Counted from the stretch's first letter, positions 55,941-64,000 are shown. The stretch is DNA of 64,000 nt from Gluconobacter sphaericus NBRC 12467 (GCF_006539125.1 NZ_BJMK01000006.1:81720-145719), one strand, 5' to 3'. Numbers and translations are program-made. The notes: generated by a model from the sequence alone, not told the origin.

Positions 55941-56771
55941 TCAGCGCAGGCTCGTCGCCAGCAGATCGAACGTCGTCCGGTCTGCTTCAGGGTCAACCCC
56001 GAACCATGCCCGAAACCCGGCCCGCGCCTGATGAACAAGCATCCCCAGACCATCCACCGTCCGCAGCCCCCGCGCCTGAGCGGCCAGCAGCAGCGGCGTC
56101 TCGCGCGGCGTATAGACAATATCCGTCACACACAGCCCTGGCGCGGCCTCCCGAAGCGCCGCATCCCAGTCCAGACTGGCCTTGCCCCCCATGCCCATCG
56201 ACGTAGCATTCACCAGCAGTGAACAGCCCGATAGCAGTGACGGCCATTCGTACCAGGCCACAGCCTCACCGCCGCCAAGTGCCGCAACCAGTGCTTCCGC
56301 ACGTTCCTGCGTCCGGTTGGCAATCACAACTTCACAGCCCCGGTCCAGCAGCGCTGCTGCCACGGCCCGCGCGGCACCGCCTGCGCCCAGAACCATAGCA
56401 CGACCACCGATTGCCACGTCATGCGCGCTGAGATTATCGCAGAACCCCGTACCATCCGTGCAGTCACCGATGATCCGTCCAGCCACGAAACAAATCGTGT
56501 TCACCGCTCCGGCCCGCTTTGCCGTCGAGGTCAGTTCATCACAGGCCAGCATCGCCGCTTCCTTATGCGGGATGGTCACATTCACGCCCTGAAAACCAGC
56601 CGCTGCCAGTCCACGCAGGGCCTGATCAAAGCCCTCCGGATGAGTCGGCAACGGCATATAAGCCCCGTTCACCCCATTCACCCGACACCAGTGATTATGC
56701 ATCATCGGAGAACGGGAATGCTCCACCGGCCATCCCATGACGCCTGCAAGTTTCGTGTGTCCGTCAATCAT
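55941..56771 (-). CDS. aroE: Shikimate dehydrogenase (NADP+)
   Basis: Reduces 3-dehydroshikimate to shikimate, 276 residues. GVMGWPVEHSRSPMMHNHW (shikimate site), VNVTIPHKEAAM with the catalytic Lys, GDCTDGTGFCDNL with catalytic Asp, the nucleotide motif VLGAGGAARAVAAAL (~130) and NRTQERAE as the NADP-phosphate site are all intact. ATG 56771 overlaps the stop of the N-formylglutamate amidohydrolase-like gene. Confidence 0.96.
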   Translation of the reverse strand: MIDGHTKLAGVMGWPVEHSRSPMMHNHWCRVNGVNGAYMPLPTHPEGFDQALRGLAAAGFQGVNVTIPHKEAAMLACDELTSTAKRAGAVNTICFVAGRIIGDCTDGTGFCDNLSAHDVAIGGRAMVLGAGGAARAVAAALLDRGCEVVIANRTQERAEALVAALGGGEAVAWYEWPSLLSGCSLLVNATSMGMGGKASLDWDAALREAAPGLCVTDIVYTPRETPLLLAAQARGLRTVDGLGMLVHQARAGFRAWFGVDPEADRTTFDLLATSLR

Positions 56772-57544
56772 ACGCCTGGTCCCTCTACCAACGTCTCCCA
56801 GACCTTCGGCAGCAGCGCGCCCAGACGCCGAGCCCACTCCCGCTGTCCGGCTTTTTCGGCAATCAGGTCCTGCCTGATCTCGATTTCAAGATAAGGCAGC
56901 CCCGCCGCTTCCGCATGCCGTGGCACCGTATAGTCGGACGTATCCGTTAGAACGTAAGGTTCATTGTCACCCACACACAGCGTCACGTCCTTGCGCAGCA
57001 GGTCCAGAGCAATCGAGGCCATGCGACTGTCCTGATTATGCAAAATCCCGATCTGCCAGGGACGGTCCTTGCCGTTCATCTGAGGCGTAAAACTGTGCAA
57101 CGCGATCAGCGCCGTCGGGCGTGATCCACGCTCAGCCAGAACTTCGGCAATCGTATCGTGATATGGGTGCAGGATTTCCTTCTCCCGCTTCGCCCGGCAC
57201 GTTTCCTGCGCAGCCTGATTGGCCGGAACCGGCGTCCCGTCGCTCACAAGCGGCATGGACGTCGGATGGCCCGGCGCGCGGTTACAGTCGATCACAAGGC
57301 GGGAATAAACCTGTTCGATCAGCGCCGACCCAAGCAGTTCATGCAGGACCCGTCCTACACCCACGATGCCGATATCCCAGGCGATGTGCCGCTGCCAGTC
57401 CTCGGTCTGCACCCCCATATCCCCCAGCGCATCCGGAACTGCCCGACCCGCGTGGTCGCTAACGAACACGAACGGCGACGGTATTTTTTCAGGAAAAAGA
57501 AGAAAAGGCGCCGGATCACTGGCGCCAAGAAGGGGAGCAGACAT
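56768..57544 (-). CDS. N-formylglutamate amidohydrolase family protein
   Basis: A 258-residue metallohydrolase of the FGase family. FVFVSDHAGRAVPDALG (residue ~27) holds the first metal His; QVYSRLVIDCNRAPG (~100) and ALIALHSFTPQMNG (~147) are further family blocks, and PYLEIEIRQDLI closes the site. HutG members hydrolyse N-formyl-L-glutamate in histidine breakdown; no hut genes are nearby, so this orphan may act on another formyl-amide. It leads the aroE-coaE-dnaQ run. Confidence 0.85.
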   Translation of the reverse strand: MSAPLLGASDPAPFLLFPEKIPSPFVFVSDHAGRAVPDALGDMGVQTEDWQRHIAWDIGIVGVGRVLHELLGSALIEQVYSRLVIDCNRAPGHPTSMPLVSDGTPVPANQAAQETCRAKREKEILHPYHDTIAEVLAERGSRPTALIALHSFTPQMNGKDRPWQIGILHNQDSRMASIALDLLRKDVTLCVGDNEPYVLTDTSDYTVPRHAEAAGLPYLEIEIRQDLIAEKAGQREWARRLGALLPKVWETLVEGPGV

Positions 57545-57565
57545 CAGGACTTCACACTCTTACTA

Positions 57566-57828
57566 TCAAGCCAAGGCCCGCACAGTATGCCTCACGGCGT
57601 CCGCAGACCAGTCCACGTTCCCGATGGACTCCGCGACGACCTCGCCTTTGCTGTTCAGGATCAGCGAACACGATACACCCCGCACGGACATGACATCCGG
57701 CGTCAGTTCTTTCAGATCAGCGGGACATGCCTGCCGGATGGACTACATCAGACCCACCTAGTCTGCCCCGAAGCCAGGACGCCACCGCTCTCTCCCAAAA
57801 GATGACGACGTGTCAGGGGAAAAGTCAT
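57566..57828 (-). pseudogene. Remnant of a third TlpA-like thioredoxin gene (internal deletion)
   Basis: On the reverse strand an ATG at 57828 opens MTFPLTRRHLLGESGGVLAS, a twin-arginine-type signal like those of the two neighbouring TlpA genes, and stops after 26 codons. After a TAG at 57743-57745 a second frame (57742-57566) continues as the C-terminal end of a thioredoxin: DLKELTPDVMSVRGVSCSLI, NSKGEVVAESIGNVDWSADA, closing with VRHTVRALA and a stop. It aligns with the last ~53 residues of the next gene (DLK, LI, DW in register). The CxxC region is missing and the cis-Pro is replaced by Ser. The two parts are in different frames, so the gene is dead. Confidence 0.65.
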
Positions 57829-57874
57829 GTTGGAAATCCGTTCCTGCATTAAAGCAGGCCTGTCACATCGCGAC

Positions 57875-58456
57875 TCAGGCGCTCATCGCTGCAAAAAGAC
57901 GACGCAGCGCGGCAGGCGCGCCGGGAGCCGCCCAGTCCAGTGCCCCCTCTGCCGTTGCACGAATGCACCCTGCATCATCAATCAGAAAAGTTACAGGGAT
58001 GGCACGCGCCCTGTCACCGCACCACGCCTTCAGATCATCCTCAACCACCGCCCAGACGGGCAGCCCGGTTACGTCATTACGCTCCAGAAATGCATGAATC
58101 TCTTCCGGCGATCCGCTTGAAACCGCTACCGGAACAACCGGACAGTCCGGCCCCCATACCTTCATGAAAGCCGCCAACCCTGGCAGTTCATGAAGGCACG
58201 GCGAACACCACGTGGCCCAGACATGCAGCAGGAAAGGCGCACCCCGGCGCGAAGCCGGCACAAAACGTGCACTCCCCAGACCAGCGAGCCCGAACCCGAT
58301 AGGCCCGGAAACCGCTTTTCCCGGCGTCAGATCAGAAATCGGCATACCAGGCCGCACCACCGTTCCAGCCAATCTCGCAGCGCCGTACCCCGCCGCAGCA
58401 GCCAGTCCAACCGTCCCCAGAAGAATGCTCCGCCGACCGGACAGACGAGCCCTCAC
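57875..58456 (-). CDS. TlpA-like thioredoxin, second of the tandem pair
   Basis: A 193-residue periplasmic thiol-redox protein. A twin-arginine-like start [20 protein letters not shown] precedes the thioredoxin fold with HVWATWCSPCLHELPGL (CSPC, residue ~97), the loop IPVTFLIDDAGCIRA with cis-Pro, and a DWAAPGAPA end. GTG 58456 overlaps the stop of the upstream paralogue as GTGA; longer frames lack a start site. Likely partner: cytochrome c maturation or an envelope Cys protein; not decidable. Confidence 0.88.
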   Translation of the reverse strand: MRARLSGRRSILLGTVGLAAAAGYGAARLAGTVVRPGMPISDLTPGKAVSGPIGFGLAGLGSARFVPASRRGAPFLLHVWATWCSPCLHELPGLAAFMKVWGPDCPVVPVAVSSGSPEEIHAFLERNDVTGLPVWAVVEDDLKAWCGDRARAIPVTFLIDDAGCIRATAEGALDWAAPGAPAALRRLFAAMSA

Positions 58457-59052
58457 GCCGGTTTGGACGCCTGAAGATCCGACAGGATCTTTTCCAGAGA
58501 CGCCCGACTCTCCGGCGCGGCCCACGCCATTTCCCCTTCAACACTAGCCCGCATCCGCCCCTGCGCATCAATCACGCAGGTCATGGGCAAGCTTGGCTCA
58601 CCGGATGTGAACCATTGGGAAAACTCATGCTGCCCAAGCGTCCAGGGCGCGATATGCGGCAGATTGCCCTGCGCCAGAAAGACCATGACTTTCGGCATCG
58701 GACTGGCAACGGCCACTGGGATCACGGGCACGGTCGAGCCTGTTTTCTCGATGAACGAATTGAGCGCCGGCAGCTCCAATCTGCAGGGCGGGCACCAGGT
58801 CGCCCACAGATGCAGCACAAAAGGCCGCCCTCTCATCGTGGACAGGGAAAGTGCCGTCCCCCCGGGGCCCACAAGCTGGAAGTTTACGGGCTCCAGCCTG
58901 GGCGCGCCGGGCTTGAGCGACGGCAGCATCGGCTGCACACCATCCGCCGCCCGGGCAGAATTCCCGAGCCCGCAATTGCAGAGGGAAGCCGCCGCAGCTA
59001 GGCTGGCGGCTCCTCCAAGAAGGGTTCGCCGGTCGATCTGCTTCCGAATCAT
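58453..59052 (-). CDS. TlpA-like thioredoxin, first of the tandem pair
   Basis: A 199-residue thioredoxin-fold protein. The start [20 protein letters not shown] is a twin-arginine-type signal, followed by Cys-containing LCNCGLG, which could be a lipobox variant. The fold holds [20 protein letters not shown] (CPPC, residue ~98) and [15 protein letters not shown] with the cis-Pro. Its ATG lies 15 bases from the divergent argH start, so the two leaders overlap. Together with the DsbA pair at 8-9 kb this organism devotes at least four genes here to extracytoplasmic thiol chemistry. Confidence 0.88.
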   Translation of the reverse strand: MIRKQIDRRTLLGGAASLAAAASLCNCGLGNSARAADGVQPMLPSLKPGAPRLEPVNFQLVGPGGTALSLSTMRGRPFVLHLWATWCPPCRLELPALNSFIEKTGSTVPVIPVAVASPMPKVMVFLAQGNLPHIAPWTLGQHEFSQWFTSGEPSLPMTCVIDAQGRMRASVEGEMAWAAPESRASLEKILSDLQASKPA

Positions 59053-59067
59053 CTGTTTACGGTTCCC

Positions 59068-60513
59068 ATGAAAAACGCTCCTGTCGACACACAATCAGAT
59101 GCCGCTACATCCTTTGAAGGCACAGCCGCCAATCCGCAATGGGGTGGCCGCTTTGCCTCGGGTCCGGCCGCCATCATGGGCGAGATCAACGCCTCCATCG
59201 GATTTGACAAAATCCTGTGGCGACAGGACATCCGCGGCTCCCTCGCCCACGCCGCCATGCTCCAGAAAGTAGGCCTGCTGACCGCGCTCGAACTGGCCGA
59301 AATCCGCCAGGGCCTGGGTGACATCGCACAGGAAATCGGCGAAAGCCGCTTCGAGTTCTCCCCGGCCCTCGAAGACATCCACATGAACATCGAGGCCCGC
59401 CTGTCCGAACGGATCGGCGAGGCCGGTAAACGCCTGCACACGGCGCGCTCGCGCAACGATCAGGTCGCCACCGATTTCCGCCTCTGGGTCCGCGACGCCA
59501 TCGACGGCCTTCAGGAGCAGACCGCCTCCCTGATGCGCTCCCTCGCCACCCGTGCGCTGGAACATTCCGCAACGCCAATGCCGGGCTTCACCCATCTTCA
59601 GGTCGCCCAGCCGGTCACGTTCGGCCACCATCTTCTGGCCTATGTCGAGATGCTGTCGCGCGATCGCGGCCGCCTGCGCGACGCCCGCGCCCGCCTGAAC
59701 GAATGTCCGCTCGGATCGGCCGCTCTTGCCGGTACGTCCTTCCCGATCGATCGCCGCATGACGGCCGCAGCGCTGGATTTCGATCGCCCGACTGCCAATT
59801 CCCTCGACGCCGTCTCGGACCGTGACTTCGCACTCGAATTCCTGTCCGCCCTGTCGCTTCAGGCCATGCACCTGTCGCGTCTGGCAGAAGAAATCGTGAT
59901 GTGGGCCTCTGCCCCCTTCGGTTTCATCACGCTGTCGGACGCCTTCACGACCGGTTCGTCCATCATGCCGCAGAAGCGCAACCCGGACGCCGCCGAACTG
60001 GTACGCGCCAAGATAGGCCGCATCATGGGCGATTTCGTGGGCCTGTTAACGGTCATGAAAGGCCTGCCCCTCGCCTATGCCAAGGACACGCAGGAAGACA
60101 AGGAACCTGTCTTCGACGCTACCGAGGCCATGACACTTTCGCTGGCGGCCATGGACGGCATGATCCGGGACCTGAAAGCCAACACGGCCCGGATGCGCGA
60201 AGTGGCAGGCATGGGCTTTTCTACCGCCACAGACCTTGCCGACTGGCTGGTCCGCGAACTGCGCGTCCCCTTCCGCACCGCCCATCACGTCACTGGCCGT
60301 CTGGTCGGCATGGCGGAACAAAAAGGCTGCGATCTGGCTGACCTGTCGCTCGACGAAATGCAGTCCGTCGAACCACAGATCAACAAGAGCGTCTTCGACG
60401 TCCTGACCGTCGAGGCCTCTCTGGCCTCCCGCACCAGCGAAGGCGGCACCGCACCGGCCAATGTAAAGCATCAGGCCGAAGCCTGGCTCGCAAAATTGGG
60501 AGAAACCGCATGA
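59068..60513 (+). CDS. argH: Argininosuccinate lyase
   Basis: Last step of arginine synthesis, 481 residues. [75 protein letters not shown] and the mobile-loop motif [20 protein letters not shown] (residue ~293) are all present. ATG 59068 has no good ribosome-binding site and an ~18-residue extra leader; the next Met lies past the conserved start. The stop overlaps the lptM ATG. Confidence 0.97.
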   Translation: MKNAPVDTQSDAATSFEGTAANPQWGGRFASGPAAIMGEINASIGFDKILWRQDIRGSLAHAAMLQKVGLLTALELAEIRQGLGDIAQEIGESRFEFSPALEDIHMNIEARLSERIGEAGKRLHTARSRNDQVATDFRLWVRDAIDGLQEQTASLMRSLATRALEHSATPMPGFTHLQVAQPVTFGHHLLAYVEMLSRDRGRLRDARARLNECPLGSAALAGTSFPIDRRMTAAALDFDRPTANSLDAVSDRDFALEFLSALSLQAMHLSRLAEEIVMWASAPFGFITLSDAFTTGSSIMPQKRNPDAAELVRAKIGRIMGDFVGLLTVMKGLPLAYAKDTQEDKEPVFDATEAMTLSLAAMDGMIRDLKANTARMREVAGMGFSTATDLADWLVRELRVPFRTAHHVTGRLVGMAEQKGCDLADLSLDEMQSVEPQINKSVFDVLTVEASLASRTSEGGTAPANVKHQAEAWLAKLGETA

Positions 60514-60641
60514 AAACACTGCTGCTCGTCAGCATGGCAGTCATGGCCCTCGGCCTGACCGCCTGCGGCAAGAAAGGCGCCCCACACGCACCGGGACCAT
60601 CGCAGGACGTCACTTATCCTGGCACCTACCCACCGGAATAA
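60510..60641 (+). CDS. lptM: Small lipoprotein LptM (YifL-type)
   Basis: A 43-residue lipoprotein, too short for usual gene callers. Signal [19 protein letters not shown] ends with lipobox LTAC; the mature start [11 protein letters not shown] matches the LptM pattern (CGxKGPL). ATG 60510 overlaps the argH stop as ATGA. LptM helps assemble the LptD lipopolysaccharide translocon in enterobacteria. argH-lptM linkage is usual in alphaproteobacteria, where lysA often follows; here lysA is absent. Its last 16 bases overlap the convergent gluQ gene. Confidence 0.85.
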   Translation: MKTLLLVSMAVMALGLTACGKKGAPHAPGPSQDVTYPGTYPPE

Positions 60642-61489
60642 ACCCCTGTCGGCAGGCTCGCCTCCAGAGCCTGCCGCACCAGCGGGTGCTTCAGCACCTG
60701 CCCCGCCGTCCAGCCCGCCTGCCGCAGAACCCGCACGCCTTCCGCGCCATCCCGCTTGGACAGCTTGTGTCCATCAGCATCCAAAATGAGCGCGTGGTGC
60801 ACATAAGCCGGTTCTGGCCATCCCATCAGCTCCTGCAACACACGCTGGACTGACGTCGCTTCATACAGATCCCGCCCTCGCGTCACGGTCGTCACGCCCT
60901 CAAGCGCATCGTCATGCGTGACACACAGATGATACGACACACCCGTATCCCGCCGCGCCAAAACGATATCTCCGAACGCATCGGCCTTCCCGGCAACACG
61001 CCCACACCCGGCCTCATGCCAATCCGGAACGCCCTGCAACACATCCAGCGCCCGGCCCATATTGAGCCGCCAGACCGGATCACGCCCCCGCCCCTCCCGC
61101 GCCATGCCGTGTCGACAAATCCCGGGGTAAACGCGGCTCCCATCCGGAGCGATCTGCGTCGCAGCTTCGGCAATCTCTCGCCGCGTGCAGAAACACGGAT
61201 ACAACAGCCCCTGCTCCCGCAGGCTGGCCAACACGGCATGATACTCCACCAGATGCTCCGACTGCCGCCGAACCAGCCCGTCTGATGCCAGCCCAAGCCA
61301 GTCCAGATCTTCACGCAAAGCCTGTGTCAGCTCCGGCGTACAACGCGTCGTATCAATATCCTCGATACGAATCAGAAACTTTCCAGTCTCTCCGGCCATG
61401 AACCGCGAATACAGCCCTGAGACCACATGTCCCAAATGCAAAAATCCTGTGGGACTCGGCGCAAATCGTGTCGTGGCGGAAGGCGTCAT
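60626..61489 (-). CDS. gluQ: Glutamyl-Q tRNA(Asp) synthetase
   Basis: A truncated glutamyl-tRNA synthetase paralogue that charges glutamate onto queuosine of tRNA(Asp), 287 residues. TRFAPSPTGFLHLGHVVSGL holds the HIGH-type motif; HKLSKRDGAEG (~239) is the KMSKS motif; no anticodon-binding domain follows. The zinc site is YPCFCTRREIAEA. Its start is divergent from the HNH gene. Confidence 0.93.
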   Translation of the reverse strand: MTPSATTRFAPSPTGFLHLGHVVSGLYSRFMAGETGKFLIRIEDIDTTRCTPELTQALREDLDWLGLASDGLVRRQSEHLVEYHAVLASLREQGLLYPCFCTRREIAEAATQIAPDGSRVYPGICRHGMAREGRGRDPVWRLNMGRALDVLQGVPDWHEAGCGRVAGKADAFGDIVLARRDTGVSYHLCVTHDDALEGVTTVTRGRDLYEATSVQRVLQELMGWPEPAYVHHALILDADGHKLSKRDGAEGVRVLRQAGWTAGQVLKHPLVRQALEASLPTGVYSGG

Positions 61490-61633
61490 GAATGTGTCAC
61501 CAGCGTTTGCTTGCGATCCGCGCAGTTTACTGGAATAGTTTTCTCAAAGAAGCCGACGACACGTGTTTTCCCGCTGTTTGTCCCGTTTTCATTCGGCGCC
61601 GTAACCCCCGCATGTGTCGTCCTTGAAGAAAGG

Positions 61634-62206
61634 ATGCGTGTGGTGTCCGTCAGCGGTCAGCATTTTCCGGCTCTTGTCCTGAACGCGGATTTCCGTCCGC
61701 TGTCCTATTTCCCGCTCTCGCTCTGGTCCTGGCAGGAAGCCGTCAAGGCCGTCTTCCTCGACCGCGTCTCAGTCCTCTCCGAATATGAAGACGCCGTCGT
61801 CCACTCCCCCAGCCAGAGCATGCGTCTGCCAAGCGTCATCGCGCTGAAGGACTATATTCCAACAGCCCGCAAGCCGGCCTTCACCCGTTTCAACGTTTTC
61901 CTGCGGGACAATTTTTCGTGTCAGTACTGCCATGACCGATTGCCCACGCATGAACTGACCTTCGATCACGTCATCCCCCGTGCTCGGGGCGGCCGCACAA
62001 CCTGGGAAAACGTCGTCACTGCCTGCAGCCCCTGCAACCTGCTCAAGGGCTCAAAACTACCAAGCGAACTGGGCATGCACCCGCACCGCAAACCCGTTCA
62101 GCCCAGCAGCCGCCTCCTGCAGGAAAACGGCCGGACCTTCCCGCCGCATTATCTTCACGAAAGCTGGCGCGATTATCTGTACTGGAATACCGAACTCGAA
62201 ACCTGA
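61634..62206 (+). CDS. HNH endonuclease family protein
   Basis: A 190-residue protein. The core shows FSCQYCHDRLPTHELTFDHV (zinc Cys pair, then the DH of HNH), IPRARGGRTTWEN and ACSPCNLLKGSKL with the second Cys pair, the full beta-beta-alpha HNH nuclease site (residues ~92-145). The N-terminal half (PALVLNADFRPLSYFPLSLWSW) is typical of a conserved alphaproteobacterial orphan group. ATG 61634 has AAAGG just upstream. No partner methyltransferase or toxin-antitoxin gene is nearby, so a role in restriction is not supported. Confidence 0.85.
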   Translation: MRVVSVSGQHFPALVLNADFRPLSYFPLSLWSWQEAVKAVFLDRVSVLSEYEDAVVHSPSQSMRLPSVIALKDYIPTARKPAFTRFNVFLRDNFSCQYCHDRLPTHELTFDHVIPRARGGRTTWENVVTACSPCNLLKGSKLPSELGMHPHRKPVQPSSRLLQENGRTFPPHYLHESWRDYLYWNTELET

Positions 62207-62248
62207 GTACACGTTCAGTCTGTCCAACTTCTGCAAGGATGGACTTCC

Positions 62249-62695
62249 ATGCGTACTGGACTTCTGCTGACGACACTGGCCCTTGGCCTGTCGGTAACTA
62301 CCCTGCCTGCTTCTGCGGAAACGCTGCATCTCTTCGGCCCCTTCAAGGGCGAACATGGTGCGACCGCCCCGATCAAGGGTTCGGCATCCGCAATGCTGGA
62401 TACCACCAAGAACACTCTGACCTACCGTTTCGAAGATAACGGCCTCTCCGGCCCTGTGACGGCAGCCCATCTGCATGGCCCGGCTCCGGAAGGTCAGGAT
62501 GCTGGCGTCCTCGCTCCGATCAATGGCCCTTATACAACCCGCATGACCGGCACGCTCCAGCTCACGCCCGATCAGGTCAAGGAAGTCCAGGCCGGACAGA
62601 GCTACATCAATCTCCACACTGAAAAATACCCAGACGGTGAAGCCCGCGCCCAGCTTACGACCGATCTGACGGGCCATAAGCATCACATGGAATAA
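62249..62695 (+). CDS. Exported CHRD-domain protein
   Basis: A 148-residue protein with signal peptide (cleavage near ASA-ET, residue ~24). The CHRD domain shows VTAAHLHGPAPEGQDAGVLA (HxHGPA) and SYINLHTEKYPDGEARAQL, the NIHTxxxPxGEIRGQL end of the domain. CHRD proteins are extracellular with unknown biochemistry. A strong terminator follows. A ribosome-binding site (GGA before the start) is weak. Confidence 0.9.
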   Translation: MRTGLLLTTLALGLSVTTLPASAETLHLFGPFKGEHGATAPIKGSASAMLDTTKNTLTYRFEDNGLSGPVTAAHLHGPAPEGQDAGVLAPINGPYTTRMTGTLQLTPDQVKEVQAGQSYINLHTEKYPDGEARAQLTTDLTGHKHHME

Positions 62696-62711
62696 GCGAC
62701 CGTTCCCTCAT

Positions 62712-62747
62712 AAAAAAGGCCTGCCCCGAAAGGGACAGGCCTTTTTT
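62712..62747. terminator. Strong bidirectional terminator
   Basis: A 12-bp perfect stem AAAAAAGGCCTG/CAGGCCTTTTTT (62712-62723 and 62736-62747) extended inside by CCCC/GGG. It lies between the CHRD gene and the convergent repeat-protein gene and works on both strands. Confidence 0.9.
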
Positions 62748-62767
62748 CGCAGCGCCACCGATTAGTT

Positions 62768-63181
62768 TTACTGAGCTGCTGAATCAGCTTTACTGTCCAG
62801 AGCCTTTGCAGGACTGTCCGGATCAAGCTTATGAGCCGTCTTCTTCGTCCAGGCTCCCGTAGCATGCACCGCCTCTTTGGTGCCGTTCTTGGTCGCCTTC
62901 CAGCCCTTTTCGCCTTCCTTGCCAGTCCAGTGCGCAGCGTCGGAAACACCGCTCTTCGTGGCATTCCAACCTTTAACGCTCTCCGTTTTCGTCCAGTCGG
63001 CGGCATTGGACGTCCCATGACGCACCGCACCCCAGGACTGACGCACACTCCGGCAGAGGTCCGTCTCACAGGGTTTCTCGGCGGTTCCGGCCGCCATGGC
63101 CATAGGCACCAGACCTGCTGGCATCAGAGCAAGTCCAGCAAGAAGCAGAGACGATGAAAAAGCAGGAAACCGGATCAACAT
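62768..63181 (-). CDS. Exported protein with imperfect ~22-residue repeats
   Basis: A 137-residue protein. Signal peptide ends near AMA-AG (residue ~30). The mature part begins with KPCETDLCRSVRQ (one Cys pair), then three imperfect repeats of about 22 residues: WGAVRHGTSNAADWTKTESV, WNATKSGVSDAAHWTGKEGE, WKATKNGTKEAVHATGAWTK. The repeats are Trp/Lys/Thr/Ala-rich and hydrophilic, and the tail is Ala/Lys/Asp. No domain recognised; the repeats resemble LEA-like or envelope-stress proteins in composition. Function unknown. Confidence 0.72.
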   Translation of the reverse strand: MLIRFPAFSSSLLLAGLALMPAGLVPMAMAAGTAEKPCETDLCRSVRQSWGAVRHGTSNAADWTKTESVKGWNATKSGVSDAAHWTGKEGEKGWKATKNGTKEAVHATGAWTKKTAHKLDPDSPAKALDSKADSAAQ

Positions 63182-63349
63182 CAGGAGACTCCCTAGGTTT
63201 CAAAGAGTATCACTCTGTCATTCCTCGAAGGACCGGACAAGGCCGACAGAAAAAGATCCAGACTTGAACAGATATGGTGCTATCCCCAAAATCAGAAATG
63301 ACACCCCCGGAAAAGAACACCACCAAACTGAAACTACACTCACCTACCC

Positions 63350-64000
63350 CAGGCTCAGGACCCATTGATTTGATTGCAGAAATCTGATTCAGGCTCTGCG
63401 AGGAGACTGGCAATGAGCGATCTGTTTTGGCTGACGGACGAACAGATGAAGCGTCTGCGGCCATTCTTTCCCAAGAGCCATGGCAAACCGCGCGTCGATG
63501 AGCGCCGTGTGCTGAGCGCTATCATTTTTGTGAACCGCAATGGTCTGCGCTGGCGTGATGCGCCCCGGGAATACGGCCCGCACAAGACGCGCTGGGACGC
63601 CATAGAGATCTTCACCCGGATGATGGACGGTCCGGCTGCCGGAAAGGCAGAGCCTCAGACCATTATAATTGATGCGACGTATCTCAAAGTATACCGCACA
63701 GCTTCGATCCTGCGGCTAAAAATGGGATCCGCGCTGCCTGACCGGTCGTACCAAAGGCGGTATGAATACCAAGCTGCATGCGATCACGGATCAGAACGGA
63801 CGACCACTCAGCTTTTTCATGACTGCGGCACAGGTCAGTGATTACACCGTTGCCATTGCTCTACTGGACAGCCTTCCTATGGCACAGTGGACGCTAGCGG
63901 ATCGGGGTTATGATGCTGACTGGTTTCGGGATGCCTTGAAGGAATAAGGGATAAGAGATCAGGCTCTGCATTCCGGGGCGGAGATCCTGCGGAAAACCAC
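63350..64000 (+). mobile_element. IS5-family insertion sequence, left part (degraded)
   Basis: The element surrounds the broken transposase. The left inverted repeat could not be fixed: the segment CCCATTGATTTGATT at 63361-63375 is the best candidate for the outer end. The right end is beyond the window. Bases 63182-63349 between the repeat protein and the element show no gene. Confidence 0.6.
63413..64000 (+). pseudogene. Decayed IS5/IS1031-type transposase (runs off the window)
   Basis: A DDE transposase reading frame with several faults. It starts normally as MSDLFWLTDEQMKRLRPFFP and NRNGLRWRDAP. The stretch after GPHKT is shortened (an apparent 18-base in-frame loss of the LYNRWK segment). 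The first Asp is in IIIDATYLKVYRTA. Near CTAAAAATGG the frame shifts by one base into MNTKLHAITDQNGRPL. The second Asp is in LADRGYDADWFRD. A TAA follows at 63945, and a small insertion and further shift after it corrupt the rest. The catalytic Glu lies beyond the window. The close relative is IS1031/IS12528 of acetic acid bacteria, from family knowledge. Confidence 0.85.

Noticed and set aside
57158..57805. A 215-codon plus-strand frame over the N-formylglutamate amidohydrolase start and the gap
   Set aside because: It is antisense to the amidohydrolase and to the TlpA remnant; the reverse-strand content explains the sequence better.
61634..62206. HNH gene considered as part of a restriction or anti-phage system
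   Set aside because: Neighbours are gluQ and a CHRD protein; no methyltransferase, helicase or toxin-antitoxin gene is close, and this HNH group is a common orphan.
62768..63181. Short repeats considered as a CRISPR-like array
   Set aside because: The repeats are imperfect, in frame and continuous with a signal-peptide-bearing coding sequence; there are no spacers.
1..64000. tRNA, rRNA, tmRNA, SRP RNA or RNase P RNA genes
   Set aside because: No TPsiC-like arms, SRP tetraloop motif or other recognisable RNA core was seen on either strand by eye; a covariance-model scan would be decisive.

Overview
The window is GC-rich bacterial chromosome from an alphaproteobacterium. It most likely belongs to the acetic acid bacteria (Acetobacteraceae), and Gluconobacter is the best guess. 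The inference rests on three things: alphaproteobacterial gene orders (miaB-phoH-ybeY-corC, dsbA-smc, TPR protein-bamB-der, aroE-coaE-dnaQ, argH-lptM); a long-chain polyprenyl diphosphate synthase of the DdsA type; and an IS5/IS1031-type transposase of the kind common in these bacteria. No rRNA, tRNA, CRISPR array, prophage or plasmid function was seen. It is mostly ordinary housekeeping chromosome, densely packed, with many ATGA, TGATG and GTGA start/stop overlaps.

Layout. 1-3.75 kb: tamB (partial) and tamA, then a PlsC-type acyltransferase. 4-9.3 kb: miaB, phoH, ybeY, corC and two tandem DsbA-like thiol oxidoreductases. 9.4-13.9 kb: an unusually long smc. 14-17 kb: metallophosphatase, chorismate mutase, sixA, gltA and a small reverse gene behind a Fur-like site. 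17.4-21.1 kb: pyrE-murI, then ddsA divergent from a TrmN6-like methyltransferase. 21.1-24.5 kb: nrdA-nrdB under a pair of NrdR-type boxes, then osmC. 24.9-29.2 kb: aroC and fabI, an SRPBCC-like protein, pdxH and a universal stress protein.

29.3-33.8 kb: a PL7-like exported protein, then lipid A/Kdo genes: an LPLAT-WaaA fusion, lpxK and lpxL. 34-38.3 kb: a small orphan, an LppC-type lipoprotein, rsmI, lolA and mbfA (ferritin-like/VIT1 iron exporter). 38.4-45 kb: gshA, rsmE, ubiA, an ETF-beta-type methyltransferase and two MFS transporters. 45.1-49.5 kb: der, bamB, a TPR protein and two small exported proteins. 49.5-57.5 kb: a long reverse run of N-formylglutamate amidohydrolase, aroE, coaE, dnaQ, heptosyltransferase, GT4, asparagine synthetase-like protein and pyrC. 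57.6-59.1 kb: a TlpA-like thioredoxin pair plus a previously overlooked deletion remnant of a third copy. 59-62.7 kb: argH, lptM, gluQ, an HNH endonuclease and a CHRD protein. 62.8-64 kb: a repeat-containing exported protein and a decayed IS5-type element running off the end.

Envelope biogenesis is the main shared theme: TamAB, LolA, BamB, LptM, LpxK/LpxL/WaaA, LppC, the glycosyltransferases and four periplasmic thiol-redox proteins. No clear candidate for a wholly new multi-gene system was found. The most notable points are the extended SMC arms, the LPLAT-WaaA fusion, NrdA without an ATP-cone beside a 31-bp-spaced NrdR box pair, the Fur-like site upstream of a small CDC-tailed protein, and the TlpA remnant.
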